From the NCBI GenBank assembly GCA_903871865.1, contig CAIQIL010000312.1:1-13637 (forward strand): a stretch of DNA of 13,637 nucleotides, read 5' to 3'. Position 1 is the first letter of the stretch; the number at the start of each line of letters is the position of its first letter. Below, piece after piece: positions 1-7,119 of the stretch. Made by a program: the position numbers and the translations under genes. The DNA comes from an uncultured Burkholderiales bacterium. Its GTDB lineage: Bacteria > Pseudomonadota > Gammaproteobacteria > Burkholderiales > Burkholderiaceae_C. The notes beneath the pieces are model-generated. The model was not told the DNA's origin, searched no databases, and saw only the letters and a list, made by a program, of their open reading frames with translations.

Positions 1-391
1 CGCAGGTGCCGCCGGGGATGCTGATGCGGCTGCGGATGCCCATCAGCCAGTCATTGGTGGACAGGGTGTGACCCGCCTTGCCGGCGACCTGGTTGAGGCT
101 GTGGTGGGCGCGCTCGATGCGGGCCAGCACCTCGTCGAGGGCCGCTTCCTGGATGGCGGGGTTGCCGCGCCAGGACATGAACTGCGCTTTGTAGCGGTCC
201 AGGTCGCGCAGCAGGTCGCTCTTGAGGTCGGCGCGTGAAGCCACGTCCATGATCTCGAAGATGGAAGCCAGCGCAAAGTGGTGGTCGATCGGGTCTTCAC
301 GCCACATCAGCGTGGTGAGACGGTCGAACAAGTGTTCCAACCGCAGGGTCGTGCGGATGCTTTCACCGAAGGGGTATTCGTAGAGGATCAA
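1..391 (-). CDS. zapD: Cell division protein ZapD (5' part, runs off left edge)
   Basis: ZapD crosslinks and bundles FtsZ filaments at the division ring in the cytoplasm. I translated this frame by hand. It begins MILYEYPFGESIRTTLRLEH, the typical ZapD (YacF/DUF1342) N-terminus, and continues with the helical pattern FDRLTTLMWREDPIDHHFAL. About 130 codons are visible, roughly half of the family's usual length of about 250. The start is TTG at 389-391, chosen because it gives the family's MILYEYPF beginning and has AGGTGG a few bases upstream. An ATG-only search would miss it. It lies 30 nt downstream of coaE on the same strand, and the coaE-zapD order is widely conserved in proteobacteria. 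The C-terminal half is outside the window. Confidence 0.9.
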   Translation of the reverse strand, partial: MILYEYPFGESIRTTLRLEHLFDRLTTLMWREDPIDHHFALASIFEIMDVASRADLKSDLLRDLDRYKAQFMSWRGNPAIQEAALDEVLARIERAHHSLNQVAGKAGHTLSTNDWLMGIRSRISIPGGTC

Positions 392-421
392 CGCGCCACC
401 TGAAAACGTCCAAAAAAACGC

Positions 422-1033
422 TCAGGCGCCATTGTTCCACAGCCGCCAGAGCTTATTCACCTCGGCGCGAAGTTCTTCCAGGCTCAGTCCCTCGTTGAGG
501 AGGACGTGGTCGGCCAGGGCGCGGCGCACTTCGCGCGTGGCCTGCTTGGCGAGCACCGCCTCCACCGCCTCGCGTGGCCAGCCGGAGCGCACCATCACCC
601 GGGCGATCTGGGTCTCGGGTTCGGCGTCCACCACGAGGATGCGATCGACCTTGTCGCGCCAACGCCGGCTGGACTCGGCCAGCAGCGGCACGTCGTAGAC
701 GATGTGTTGATCTGGCAACGCCAGGCCGGCGTGCGCATCGGCGTGCTGCCCGATCAGCGGGTGCAGGATGCCTTCCAGCTGTGCCAGGGCGCTCGGGTCG
801 GCGAAGGCCATCTCGCGCATCCGGCTGCGGTCCATCGCGCCCTGGGCGTCGATCAGGTGCTCACCGAACTGCGCCGCGATCAGGGGGATGGCCGCGCCAC
901 CCGGTGCGGTGAGGGCGCGCGAGATCGCGTCGGTGTCGACGAGGTGGGCGCCCAGCTCGGTCAGCATCTGGCTGACGGTGGACTTGCCGCTGCCAATGCC
1001 ACCGGTGAGCCCGATGACAAGGCGGGGTTTCAT
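422..1033 (-). CDS. coaE: Dephospho-CoA kinase
   Basis: CoaE phosphorylates the 3'-hydroxyl of the ribose of dephospho-CoA with ATP, the last step of coenzyme A synthesis, in the cytoplasm. The 203-residue product has the expected length. A P-loop, GGIGSGKS, lies at residues 11-18 near the N-terminus. It is followed by VDTDAISR at about 32-39, a conserved substrate-binding stretch, and then by YDVPLLAES in the middle. The start is ATG at 1031-1033, overlapping the pilD stop by 4 nt (ATGA). This fixes the start and suggests translational coupling. A longer open frame through 1888 on this strand overlaps pilD in another frame and is not a real extension. Placement between pilD and zapD is the standard gammaproteobacterial and betaproteobacterial arrangement. 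Confidence 0.97.
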   Translation of the reverse strand: MKPRLVIGLTGGIGSGKSTVSQMLTELGAHLVDTDAISRALTAPGGAAIPLIAAQFGEHLIDAQGAMDRSRMREMAFADPSALAQLEGILHPLIGQHADAHAGLALPDQHIVYDVPLLAESSRRWRDKVDRILVVDAEPETQIARVMVRSGWPREAVEAVLAKQATREVRRALADHVLLNEGLSLEELRAEVNKLWRLWNNGA

Positions 1034-1905
1034 GCCCAGCCCATCCAGGCCAGCACCTGCTGGGGCCCGGCCAGCGTGACGACCAGGCCTGCGCCGGCCA
1101 GGAAGGGGCCGTAGGGCACGTACACGCCTTCGCGCAGTTGCCCCGTGACCTTCATGCCGATGCCCACCACCGCGCCGATGACGGACGAGCCCAGCACGAC
1201 GGGCAGCACCATGCTGGCACCCAGCCAGGCGCCCAAAGCGGCCAGCAGCTTGAAGTCGCCATAGCCCATGCCTTCCTTGCCGGTGGTCAGCTTGAACAGC
1301 CAGTACACCGACCACAGCGAGAGGTAGCCCGCCACCGCGCCCCAGAACGCGTCTTTCAGGGGCAGGTTCCAGCCCAGGGCGGCCACCAGCAGGCCGGCCC
1401 ACAGCAAGGGCAGGGTGAGGTCGTCGGGCAGCAGGGTGGTGTCCCAGTCGATGAGCGACGCCGCCACCAGCACGGCCACGAAGCCGCACCACAGCAGCGT
1501 GGTGGGCTGGGCGCCGAAATGCACGCCGCACCAGGCGAACAGGCCGGCCGTCAGCAGCTCCACCAGCGGGTAGCGCACCGAGATGCGCGTGCCGCAGGCC
1601 GAGCATTTGCCGCGCAAGGCCAGCCAGCTCAGCAGGGGGATGTTCTCGTACCAGCGGATCTGGTGACCGCAGGCTGGGCAGCGCGAGGCCGGTTTGGACA
1701 GGCTCAGCGCCTGGGCCGGGTCGGGCTCGGCCACGGTCTGGCCCAGGGTGTACGCCGCATCGAGCTTCCACTGCGCGTCCAGCATCAGCGGCATGCGGTG
1801 GATGACCACGTTGAGGAAACTGCCCACACACAGGCCCAGCACGGCCAGGCCCCAGGGGGTGAGCAGGACGCCGGTCAGCACCGGCCACACGTCATCGAAC
1901 TGCAT
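1030..1905 (-). CDS. pilD: Type IV prepilin leader peptidase / N-methyltransferase PilD
   Basis: PilD is a polytopic inner-membrane aspartyl protease. It cleaves the leader of type IV prepilins and type II pseudopilins and methylates the new N-terminal residue. At 291 aa it has the normal length. The N-terminal cytoplasmic domain carries the two-CxxC zinc motif (Cys76, 79, 101, 104) within [15 protein letters not shown] and [16 protein letters not shown]. Catalytic aspartates are visible as IDWD (Asp153/155) followed by [10 protein letters not shown], and in the GxGD-type motif GMGYGDFK (Asp217). Several hydrophobic segments surround these. The ATG at 1903-1905 has only a weak ribosome site. 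It lies 18 nt after pilC and overlaps coaE by 4 nt, consistent with one operon. Confidence 0.97.
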   Translation of the reverse strand: MQFDDVWPVLTGVLLTPWGLAVLGLCVGSFLNVVIHRMPLMLDAQWKLDAAYTLGQTVAEPDPAQALSLSKPASRCPACGHQIRWYENIPLLSWLALRGKCSACGTRISVRYPLVELLTAGLFAWCGVHFGAQPTTLLWCGFVAVLVAASLIDWDTTLLPDDLTLPLLWAGLLVAALGWNLPLKDAFWGAVAGYLSLWSVYWLFKLTTGKEGMGYGDFKLLAALGAWLGASMVLPVVLGSSVIGAVVGIGMKVTGQLREGVYVPYGPFLAGAGLVVTLAGPQQVLAWMGWA

Positions 1906-1923
1906 GCGGTGTCGGGCCCGTCG

Positions 1924-3141
1924 TCAAACCACTTGGCCGATCTTGAAGATGGGCAGGTACATCGACACGACGATGCCGCCGATGATGGTGCCCAGGATCA
2001 CGATGATGAAAGGCTCCATCAGGCTGGACAGCGACTTCACCGCCTCGTCCACCTCTTCTTCGTAGAAGTCGGCCGCCTTGCCCAGCATCTGGTCGAGCGC
2101 GCCGGACTCTTCGCCGATGGCCGACATCTGCAGCACCATGTTGGGGAACAGGTTGGCCGCCATCATGGCGTTGGTCAGGCTGGTGCCGGTGGAGACGTCT
2201 TTCTGGATTTGCTCGGTCGCTTCGGCGAACACGGCATTGCCCGCGGCGCCGCCGACGGAGTCCAGGGCCTCGACCAAGGGCACGCCCGCGGCGAACATGG
2301 TGGACAGCGTGCGCGTCCAGCGCGCCACGGCCGACTTGAACAGCAGGTCGCCAAAAATCGGCATCTTCAGCAGCAGGCGGTCCATGCGCTTTTGCATGGG
2401 CTCCGAGCGCTTCCAGGTCTGCAGGAAGAAATAGATGCCACCGCCGATGCTCAGGAAGATGGCCCACCAGTACTTGACGAAGATCTCCGACATGGCCATG
2501 ACGAAGAGCGTCGGGGCCGGCAGGTCGGCGCCAAAGGAGGTGAACACTTCCTTGAAGGCCGGGATCACGAAGATCATGATGACGGCCACCACGACGAAGG
2601 CCACGACCATCACGGCGATCGGGTAGGTCAGTGCCGACTTGATCTTCTGCTTGATGGCCAGTGTTTTTTCCTGGTACGTGGCCAGGCGGTCCAGCAGGGT
2701 TTCCAGGATGCCCGCTGCCTCACCGGCTTCCACCAAGTTGCAGTACAGGGCGTCGAAGTGCATCGGGTGCTTGCGGAAGGCCGACGACAGGCTGGTGCCG
2801 GTTTCCACGTCGCCGCGGATGTCGTTGAGCAGCTTGGTGACCTTGGGGTTGGTGCTGCCGCGCGCGACGATGTCGAAAGACTGCAGCAGCGGCACGCCGG
2901 CCTTCATCATCGTGGCCAGTTGGCGCGTGAAGATGGCGATGTCCTTGCCTTTGACGCTGCCGCCCGTCTTGAGGCGGCGCTTCTTGACCTTCTGCACCAG
3001 GATGCCCTGGCGGCGCAGGGTGGCGCCCACCACGGCCTCGCCGCCGGCGCGCATTTCACCGCGCACGACCTTGCCCTGGCGGTCCTTGCCTTCCCATTCG
3101 TAAATGGCTTCCTGGGGTTTCTTGGCGGTTGCCGTGGCCAT
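1924..3141 (-). CDS. pilC: Type IV pilus inner-membrane platform protein PilC
   Basis: PilC is the inner-membrane platform that couples the PilB and PilT motor ATPases to pilin insertion and removal. The 405-residue length is typical. Two homologous T2SS-F domains are visible: the first around residues 68-190, opening FTRQLATMMKAGVPLLQSFD, and the second around 275-397, opening WTRTLSTMFAAGVPLVEALD. Hydrophobic segments occur at about 172-196, 224-240 and 376-397. The start is ATG at 3139-3141, preceded by GGAG about 8 nt upstream. The gene follows pilB after 33 nt and precedes pilD by 18 nt. Nothing is truncated or unusual. A type II secretion GspF would be the alternative, but linkage to a PilB-type ATPase and pilD-coaE favours PilC. 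Confidence 0.97.
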   Translation of the reverse strand: MATATAKKPQEAIYEWEGKDRQGKVVRGEMRAGGEAVVGATLRRQGILVQKVKKRRLKTGGSVKGKDIAIFTRQLATMMKAGVPLLQSFDIVARGSTNPKVTKLLNDIRGDVETGTSLSSAFRKHPMHFDALYCNLVEAGEAAGILETLLDRLATYQEKTLAIKQKIKSALTYPIAVMVVAFVVVAVIMIFVIPAFKEVFTSFGADLPAPTLFVMAMSEIFVKYWWAIFLSIGGGIYFFLQTWKRSEPMQKRMDRLLLKMPIFGDLLFKSAVARWTRTLSTMFAAGVPLVEALDSVGGAAGNAVFAEATEQIQKDVSTGTSLTNAMMAANLFPNMVLQMSAIGEESGALDQMLGKAADFYEEEVDEAVKSLSSLMEPFIIVILGTIIGGIVVSMYLPIFKIGQVV

Positions 3142-3174
3142 GTCGGGACTCCGTGACAGGTATCTGCGGGGGCT

Positions 3175-4899
3175 TTACTCGTTGGTCACCGAGATGTCTT
3201 CTTCGAGCGAGGTCAGGCCGGCCTTGACCTTCACCAGGCCCGATTCGCGCAAGTCTCGCACGCCTTCAAGCTTGGCTTGACGGGCAATGTCCATGGCGGT
3301 GCCTTGAGTCAGGATGATCCGTTGGATTTCCTCACTGATGGGCATGACCTGGTAAATGCCAACGCGGCCTTTGTAACCGTTGTTGCAGGATGAACAGCCA
3401 ATCGCCTTGTAAGGCTTCCAACTGCCGTCGAGCTCTTCTTCCTTGAAGCCTGCACGCAGCAAGGCCTCGCGGGGGTAGTCGGCCGGCGACTTGCAGACCT
3501 CGCAGAGCTTGCGCGCCAGGCGCTGCGCCGTGATCAGGATGACGCTGGAGGCGATGTTGAACGGCGCCACGCCCATGTTCATCAGGCGGGTCAGGGTGGT
3601 GGGCGCGTCGTTGGTGTGCAGGGTGGACATCACCATGTGGCCGGTCTGGGCGGCCTTGATGGCGATGTCGGCGGTGTCGAGGTCGCGGATTTCACCCACC
3701 ATGATCACGTCCGGATCCTGGCGGAGGAAGGCCTTCAGCGCGGTCGGGAAGTTCATCCCGGCCTTGTCGTTGACGTTGACCTGGTTGATGCCGGGCAGGT
3801 TGATTTCCGCCGGGTCTTCCACGGTCGAGATGTTCACGCCGGGCTGGTTGAGGATGTTCAGGCAGGTGTAGAGCGACACCGTTTTGCCCGAGCCCGTCGG
3901 GCCGGTGACCAGCACCATGCCGTAGGGCCGCACGATGGCCTTCATCAGGCGGTCTTTTTCGATCTGCTCGTAGCCCAGCGCTTCGATGCCCAGCTTGGCC
4001 GAAGACGGGTCCAGGATCCGGATCACGATCTTCTCGCCGAACAGCGTGGGCAGGGTGCTGACGCGGAAGTCGATGGCCTTGTTGCCGAACTTCAGCTTCA
4101 TGCGGCCGTCTTGCGGCACGCGCTTTTCGGCGATGTCCAGCTTGGAGATCACCTTGATGCGCGAGGCCAGCTTGTCCTTGATGGCGATCGGCGGCTGGGT
4201 CACTTCGCGCAACTCGCCGTCCACCCGGAAGCGCACGCGGTAGTTGTATTCGTAAGGCTCGAAGTGCAGGTCGGAGGCGCGCGCATTGATCGCGTCGATC
4301 AGCATCTTCTGCAGGAAGCGCACCACCGGGGCGTCTTCGACCTCGGTGGCCGCGGCATCGGCCTCCGGCTGGGGGGTGGCGTCGTCGGTGACATCGAATT
4401 CGAAGTCGGACGAGGCGATGGCATTGAGCTGGTCCTCGGCCGAGGCGGTCTGGCCTTCGAGCAGCTTGGCGAGCTTGTCGTGCTCGACGATCACCCACTC
4501 CGGCGTGAGCTGGGTGGCGAACTTGATGCGCTCGATGGCCTCCTGGTCGGTCGGGTCGGCACCGGCCACGAACAGGCGGTTGCCGCGCTTGGACAGCACC
4601 AGCACCTGGTACTGCGCCGAGAGCTTGTTGTCGATCACGCCCTTGGGCAGGCGCTGCACGTCGATGGCGGAGATGTCCAGCACCGGCACGGCCAGGGCCT
4701 GCGACAGCGTTTGTGCCAGGTCGGTCGGCTGGATGGCGCCGCTGCCCACCAGCGTGCTGACGAAGCTGCGCTTTTGCTCGCGGGCGACGCGGGTCAGCGT
4801 TTCGGCGGACTTGGCGTCCAGTTTGCCGGCATTGACCAGCACCCGGGCCACGCCGGAAAGCGTGCCGGGGGTCTCGGCCAGGGTGGACTCAGCTGCCAT
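3175..4899 (-). CDS. pilB: Type IV pilus assembly ATPase PilB
   Basis: PilB is the hexameric cytoplasmic ATPase that powers pilus extension. With the ATG at 4897-4899 the product is 574 aa, matching the family. An N-terminal GspE/PilB domain (about 15-150) is followed by an acidic linker (165-190) and the catalytic domain. Visible motifs are Walker A GPTGSGKT (333-340), Walker B DPDVIMVGEIRD (395-406, Glu403), the His box TGHMVMSTLHTNDA (419-432), and the zinc-binding tetracysteine pair CEVC (466-469) and CSSC (502-505) before NNGYKGRVGIYQ. The tetracysteine motif separates extension ATPases from the retraction ATPase PilT. A GTG at 4963-4965 would add 22 residues, but these look non-conserved. 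Neither start has a clear Shine-Dalgarno. No pilin gene lies upstream. Confidence 0.96.
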   Translation of the reverse strand: MAAESTLAETPGTLSGVARVLVNAGKLDAKSAETLTRVAREQKRSFVSTLVGSGAIQPTDLAQTLSQALAVPVLDISAIDVQRLPKGVIDNKLSAQYQVLVLSKRGNRLFVAGADPTDQEAIERIKFATQLTPEWVIVEHDKLAKLLEGQTASAEDQLNAIASSDFEFDVTDDATPQPEADAAATEVEDAPVVRFLQKMLIDAINARASDLHFEPYEYNYRVRFRVDGELREVTQPPIAIKDKLASRIKVISKLDIAEKRVPQDGRMKLKFGNKAIDFRVSTLPTLFGEKIVIRILDPSSAKLGIEALGYEQIEKDRLMKAIVRPYGMVLVTGPTGSGKTVSLYTCLNILNQPGVNISTVEDPAEINLPGINQVNVNDKAGMNFPTALKAFLRQDPDVIMVGEIRDLDTADIAIKAAQTGHMVMSTLHTNDAPTTLTRLMNMGVAPFNIASSVILITAQRLARKLCEVCKSPADYPREALLRAGFKEEELDGSWKPYKAIGCSSCNNGYKGRVGIYQVMPISEEIQRIILTQGTAMDIARQAKLEGVRDLRESGLVKVKAGLTSLEEDISVTNE

Positions 4900-4993
4900 G
4901 GAGGGACTTGGAAGATCGGGGTCGGATGGACGGCTGATGGTACAGCTTGATGCGCAATGTGCCACGTGCTGTGGCGGGGGAAAGCCCGGAGAA

Positions 4994-5011
4994 GGCGGGT
5001 GTCTGCCCGCC
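4994..5011. terminator. GC-rich hairpin between pilB and the GT32 gene
   Basis: GGCGGG (4994-4999) pairs with CCCGCC (5006-5011) around a 6-nt loop, giving a perfect 6-bp GC stem. It lies 74 nt downstream of the minus-strand GT32 stop codon and about 95 nt upstream of pilB. It may end the GT32 transcript before pilB. Read on the minus strand it is followed by TTCTCC, which is not a real T-tract, so intrinsic termination is uncertain. Confidence 0.35.
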
Positions 5012-5032
5012 TGATGGCCGGGACGTTTCAGC

Positions 5033-5080
5033 GCCTCAACGCCTCAACGCCTCAACGCCTCAACGCCTCAACGCCTTAAC
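5033..5080. repeat. Octamer tandem repeat (six copies of GCCTCAAC)
   Basis: Five perfect head-to-tail copies of GCCTCAAC (5033-5072) are followed by one variant copy, GCCTTAAC (5073-5080). The array sits 5 nt past the stop codon of the minus-strand GT32 gene, in the 3' untranslated region. Read on that strand it is GTTGAGGC repeated. A short perfect tandem array of this kind can change copy number by replication slippage. The unit is not a multiple of three, so it would cause frameshifts if it were in a coding region, but here it follows the stop. Confidence 0.95.
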
Positions 5081-5085
5081 ACGCC

Positions 5086-5898
5086 TCAGCGCATCAGCCC
5101 CAGCAGGCGCAATGCCTTGTAGCGGGCGTAGTGCCAGGGCCGCTGCGGCCCGCTGGACACCAGCGGCATCTTCACCCGGGTGTAGTGCTGCTTGAACAGG
5201 CCCATGTGCGAGCTTTGCCCGGGCGGCAGCACCAGTGCGACGTACACCAGCCCTGCGGCGTCGCTGTCGAAGAAGCGGTGCGGGTGCTGGCCGAGCAGGG
5301 GCTCGATGGCCTTTGTGTAGGCCAGAGGCCCGGTGGTGCGCAGCACGCCGAACTTGCCGACGCCGTGGCGGCGCATCGAGTAGCCGCGCAGGTTGGCCAG
5401 CACGGTGTCGATGACGGCTTGCATCAAGGGGTGGCCGGGGCGGGCGATGATGTGCCAGCTCTGCAACTCGCTGGGCACGCTGTCGTCCATGTGCACGCCC
5501 CAGCCTGCGAATTTCTCGCCCGGTTGGTTGTTCCAGCGGGACAGAAGCAGTTCGTCGTCGGGGCGGATGACCTGGTCCAGCGGCTGGGTACAGCCCGATT
5601 TGACGTCGAGGTAGACGCCACCGTCCTGGAACATCAGCAGGTAGCGGAAGAAGTCCGCGCGGGCGGCGCCGTACAGGGGGTTGATGCTGTTGTAGGCCTT
5701 CAGCACGTCGGCGCCAAAGTGCGTGCCGATGTGCTGCTGGATGTCGTCGTTGCCGTGCAGCACGTGGCGCCAGCCGGGGTTCAGCGCCTTCAGCCGGGCG
5801 ATGTTGTCGGCGATGCTGGGCGCGATGTGGTGCTTGTCCAGCAGGATTTGGTGGATGACGCGGGGGATGGTTCGACTGGCGTGCACGGCAGGGGGCAT
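5086..5898 (-). CDS. GT32-type (DXD-motif) glycosyltransferase
   Basis: This probably transfers a sugar from a nucleotide-sugar donor onto a surface glycan in the cytoplasm. The 270-aa product opens RTIPRVIHQILLDK (9-22), the typical start of the OCH1-like 'glycosyltransferase sugar-binding region containing DXD motif' family. It also has AARADFFRYLLMFQDGGVYLD (78-98). The expected D-x-D reads DVK here (98-100), so the second aspartate is replaced by lysine; many bacterial relatives show GGVYLD followed by a variable triplet. The ATG at 5896-5898 is chosen because the similarity begins just after it. An open frame continues upstream to 6558, but that part lies antisense to the toxin-antitoxin genes and has no family features. 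The start has no clear ribosome site. It reads toward pilB, separated from it by an octamer repeat and a hairpin. The exact sugar is unknown. Confidence 0.85.
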   Translation of the reverse strand: MPPAVHASRTIPRVIHQILLDKHHIAPSIADNIARLKALNPGWRHVLHGNDDIQQHIGTHFGADVLKAYNSINPLYGAARADFFRYLLMFQDGGVYLDVKSGCTQPLDQVIRPDDELLLSRWNNQPGEKFAGWGVHMDDSVPSELQSWHIIARPGHPLMQAVIDTVLANLRGYSMRRHGVGKFGVLRTTGPLAYTKAIEPLLGQHPHRFFDSDAAGLVYVALVLPPGQSSHMGLFKQHYTRVKMPLVSSGPQRPWHYARYKALRLLGLMR

Positions 5899-5929
5899 CT
5901 GGGTGGGCTGGCGCAATGTAACCCGGCGA

Positions 5930-6013
5930 TCAGACCTGGCGAGCCTCTTCCCCGCGCCCAGCCATGCGCAGGCCTTCGCGGTGCTTCTTGGTTCTTGAAG
6001 TGACGTGCCCCAT
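5930..6013 (-). pseudogene. Remnant of a MazE-like (DUF3018) antitoxin gene
   Basis: A 27-codon reading frame starts with ATG (6011-6013) behind a strong AGGAG (CTCCT on the plus strand at 6019-6023, 5-nt spacing), so its translation start looks intact. The product begins with SRTKKHREGLRMAG, close to the N-terminal SxRxxKHRexLRxAG of DUF3018 MazE-like antitoxins as I recall them. Where the family continues LRPVQIWVPDTR this frame jumps to RGEEARQV and stops. The EEAR resembles the family's later FAEExRRQ, as if an internal piece had been lost. Normal members are about 70-75 aa and are followed by a MazF toxin; here the GT32 gene follows after 31 nt. The call rests on remembered family sequence and a short match. 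Confidence 0.5.
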
Positions 6014-6025
6014 GCGAGCTCCTGA

Positions 6026-6057
6026 TGTTTGACAGGTGTTTCAAACAACGGCAGACT
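6026..6057 (+). promoter_or_regulatory. Palindromic operator overlapping a promoter for the toxin-antitoxin pair
   Basis: TGTTTGA (6026-6032) and TCAAACA (6041-6047) form a perfect 7-bp inverted repeat with an 8-nt spacer. Inside it is TTGACA (6029-6034), a perfect -35 hexamer for the plus strand. At 17-nt spacing is CAGACT (6052-6057), a weak -10 matching at three positions. Antitoxins of the Phd/YefM family commonly bind palindromes over their own promoter, so autorepression is the natural reading. The site lies between the antitoxin remnant (minus) and the phd gene (plus), and could equally be the old operator of the remnant gene. Confidence 0.55.
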
Positions 6058-6087
6058 AGTTCGATGACCAGTTGGGAGGGGATTGCG

Positions 6088-6345
6088 ATGCACACATGGC
6101 CAGTTCAGGATGCGAAAGCACGTTTCAGCGAGTTCTTGGATGCGTGCCTCGTGGAGGGGCCGCAGATGGTGACAAGGCGAGGTGCTGAGGCGGCTGTGCT
6201 GGTGCCAGTCGAAGAGTGGCGCCGCTTGCAGGCGGCCGCACGCCCCTCTTTGAAGCAACTGCTCCTCTCTGATCAAGCTCGGTCCGACTTGATCGTGCCA
6301 GCGCGAGGGAAAGCGAAGCGCCGCCATGTGGAGCCCATGCTGTGA
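6088..6345 (+). CDS. Phd/YefM-family antitoxin
   Basis: This is the antitoxin that binds and neutralises the PIN-domain toxin encoded immediately downstream and probably represses the shared promoter. The product is 85 aa. Its N-terminal DNA-binding half shows the family pattern: WPVQDAKARFSEFLDACL (4-21), then VTRRGAEAAVLVPVEEWRRL (28-47). The basic C-terminal tail (ARGKAKRRHVEPML) would be the toxin-binding segment. The ATG at 6088 is chosen over an in-frame ATG at 6025 because GGGAGGGG (6074-6081) lies 6 nt upstream and the similarity starts at once. The stop overlaps the toxin start by 4 nt (GTGA). The likely operator is 6026-6047. Confidence 0.9.
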   Translation: MHTWPVQDAKARFSEFLDACLVEGPQMVTRRGAEAAVLVPVEEWRRLQAAARPSLKQLLLSDQARSDLIVPARGKAKRRHVEPML

Positions 6346-6764
6346 GCAGCGCGTACTTGCTTGACACGAATGTGGTCTCTGAGCTGCGCAAGCAGCGTCC
6401 ACATGGCGGTGTGGTCGCTTGGCTGCAATCGTTGGATGACACCCAGTTGTACCTGTCGGCCGTGACCCTCGGTGAGATCCAAGCGGGGGTTGAGTTGACA
6501 CGAGAGCAAGACCCAGGCAAAGCCGAAGAAATCGAAGCGTGGCTGGCGTTGGTGGCAAGCGCCTACAACGTCTTGCCCATGGATGCGGCCACCTTCAGGG
6601 CGTGGGCGCGGTTGATGCACAGGAAATCCGAGACGCTGTATGAAGACGCCATGATCGCGGCCACCGCGAAAGTGCACGGGTTGACGGTCGCAACGAGGAA
6701 CGTCGGTGACTTCAACGCACTTGGGCTGGACGTTTTCAATCCATTTGCGCCGGCACAGGCTTGA
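6342..6764 (+). CDS. VapC/FitB-type PIN-domain toxin ribonuclease
   Basis: This is a metal-dependent endoribonuclease toxin that usually cleaves tRNA or rRNA and is held inactive by the preceding antitoxin. The 140-aa product has all PIN landmarks: LLDTNVVSEL (6-15, Asp8 and Glu14), GEIQAG (44-49, Glu45), YEDAMIAATA (100-109, Asp102), and TRNVGDF (118-124, Asp123) near the C-terminus. The acidic active site is therefore complete and the toxin should be active. The GTG at 6342 overlaps the antitoxin stop (GTGA), giving translational coupling. Pairing of VapC toxins with Phd-type antitoxins is well known. A tandem-repeat region follows directly. Confidence 0.92.
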   Translation: MSSAYLLDTNVVSELRKQRPHGGVVAWLQSLDDTQLYLSAVTLGEIQAGVELTREQDPGKAEEIEAWLALVASAYNVLPMDAATFRAWARLMHRKSETLYEDAMIAATAKVHGLTVATRNVGDFNALGLDVFNPFAPAQA

Positions 6765-6786
6765 CGCTCGTCCTCCGGCGCGATTT

Positions 6787-7102
6787 GCTCGGTGAAGCTC
6801 TGGCATCGCCCGGGACGTGATCACCAGCGCTTCGTGCACAAGCCTCTGAACTCGGGCCGCGACGTGCAGGGCTTCGCGCGCCGAGCTTCGGGCTTTGCGC
6901 GTCAGGCTTTGGGCTTCGCGAACAAGGCTCGGAAGCCGGCGTGCAAGGTACAGACACTCGGCGCGCAAAGCTCGGGGCTTCGGCGGCCGAGCTCAGAGCT
7001 GGGGGCACCGAGCTCAGAGGTTCGCACGCAAGGCTTTGAGCTTCGCGCGCCAAGCAAAAAGCCCTGCGGGCCGAGCTTGGAGCTCTGCGCGCAGGGCCTG
7101 GG
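6787..7102. repeat. Degenerate 21-bp tandem repeat array (about 15 units)
   Basis: The gap between the vapC stop (6764) and the hypothetical gene's stop (7120) holds no convincing gene but is periodic. Units of 21 bp can be laid end to end. Examples are 6829-6849, 6850-6870, 6871-6891, 6892-6912, 6913-6933, 6934-6954 and 6955-6975. After one extra base at 6976 come 6977-6997, 6998-7018, 7019-7039, 7040-7060, 7061-7081 and 7082-7102. Most begin GCTTCG or a variant, carry a GCGC/GCAC core, and end with AAGCT/GAGCT plus CGG or GA. Less clear units extend left to about 6787. Because 21 is seven codons, each frame on both strands reads as a heptapeptide repeat, for example GFARRAS-GFARQAL-GFANKAR on plus. 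Those frames do not look like independent genes. Confidence 0.8.
7056..7071 (-). terminator. Possible intrinsic terminator of the conserved hypothetical gene
   Basis: Read on the minus strand, GCCC-GCA-GGGC is followed directly by TTTTT (plus positions 7071 down to 7056), about 50 nt after the stop of the gene at 7120-7593. The stem is only 4 bp but all GC, and outer CAAGC/GCTTG arms could add to it. A second 5-bp hairpin, GCCTT/AAGGC, lies at 7103-7116 right after the stop. Both fall within the 21-bp repeat array, so part of this may be coincidence. Confidence 0.4.
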
Positions 7103-7119
7103 GCCTTGCAAAAGGCGCG

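Noticed and set aside
1138..3156. 672-aa open frame on the plus strand opposite pilC and pilD
   Set aside because: It is rich in His, Gln, Gly and Asp, as expected for the reverse complement of high-GC3 genes, and it has no domains. pilC and pilD on the other strand are certain.
3616..4950. 444-aa open frame on the plus strand opposite pilB
   Set aside because: Antisense by-product of pilB codon bias, with His/Asp/Val-rich composition and no recognisable motifs.
4954..4964. Sigma-54-like TGGCAC...TTGC upstream of pilB on the minus strand
   Set aside because: TTGC follows TGGCAC after only one base instead of the required five, so the -24/-12 spacing is wrong.
5033..5080. CRISPR-like array
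   Set aside because: The repeats are 8 bp, contiguous, and have no spacers.
5899..6558. N-terminal extension of the GT32 protein to 490 aa
   Set aside because: It runs antisense through the antitoxin and the first half of the toxin gene and shows no family similarity before residue RTIPRVIHQ.
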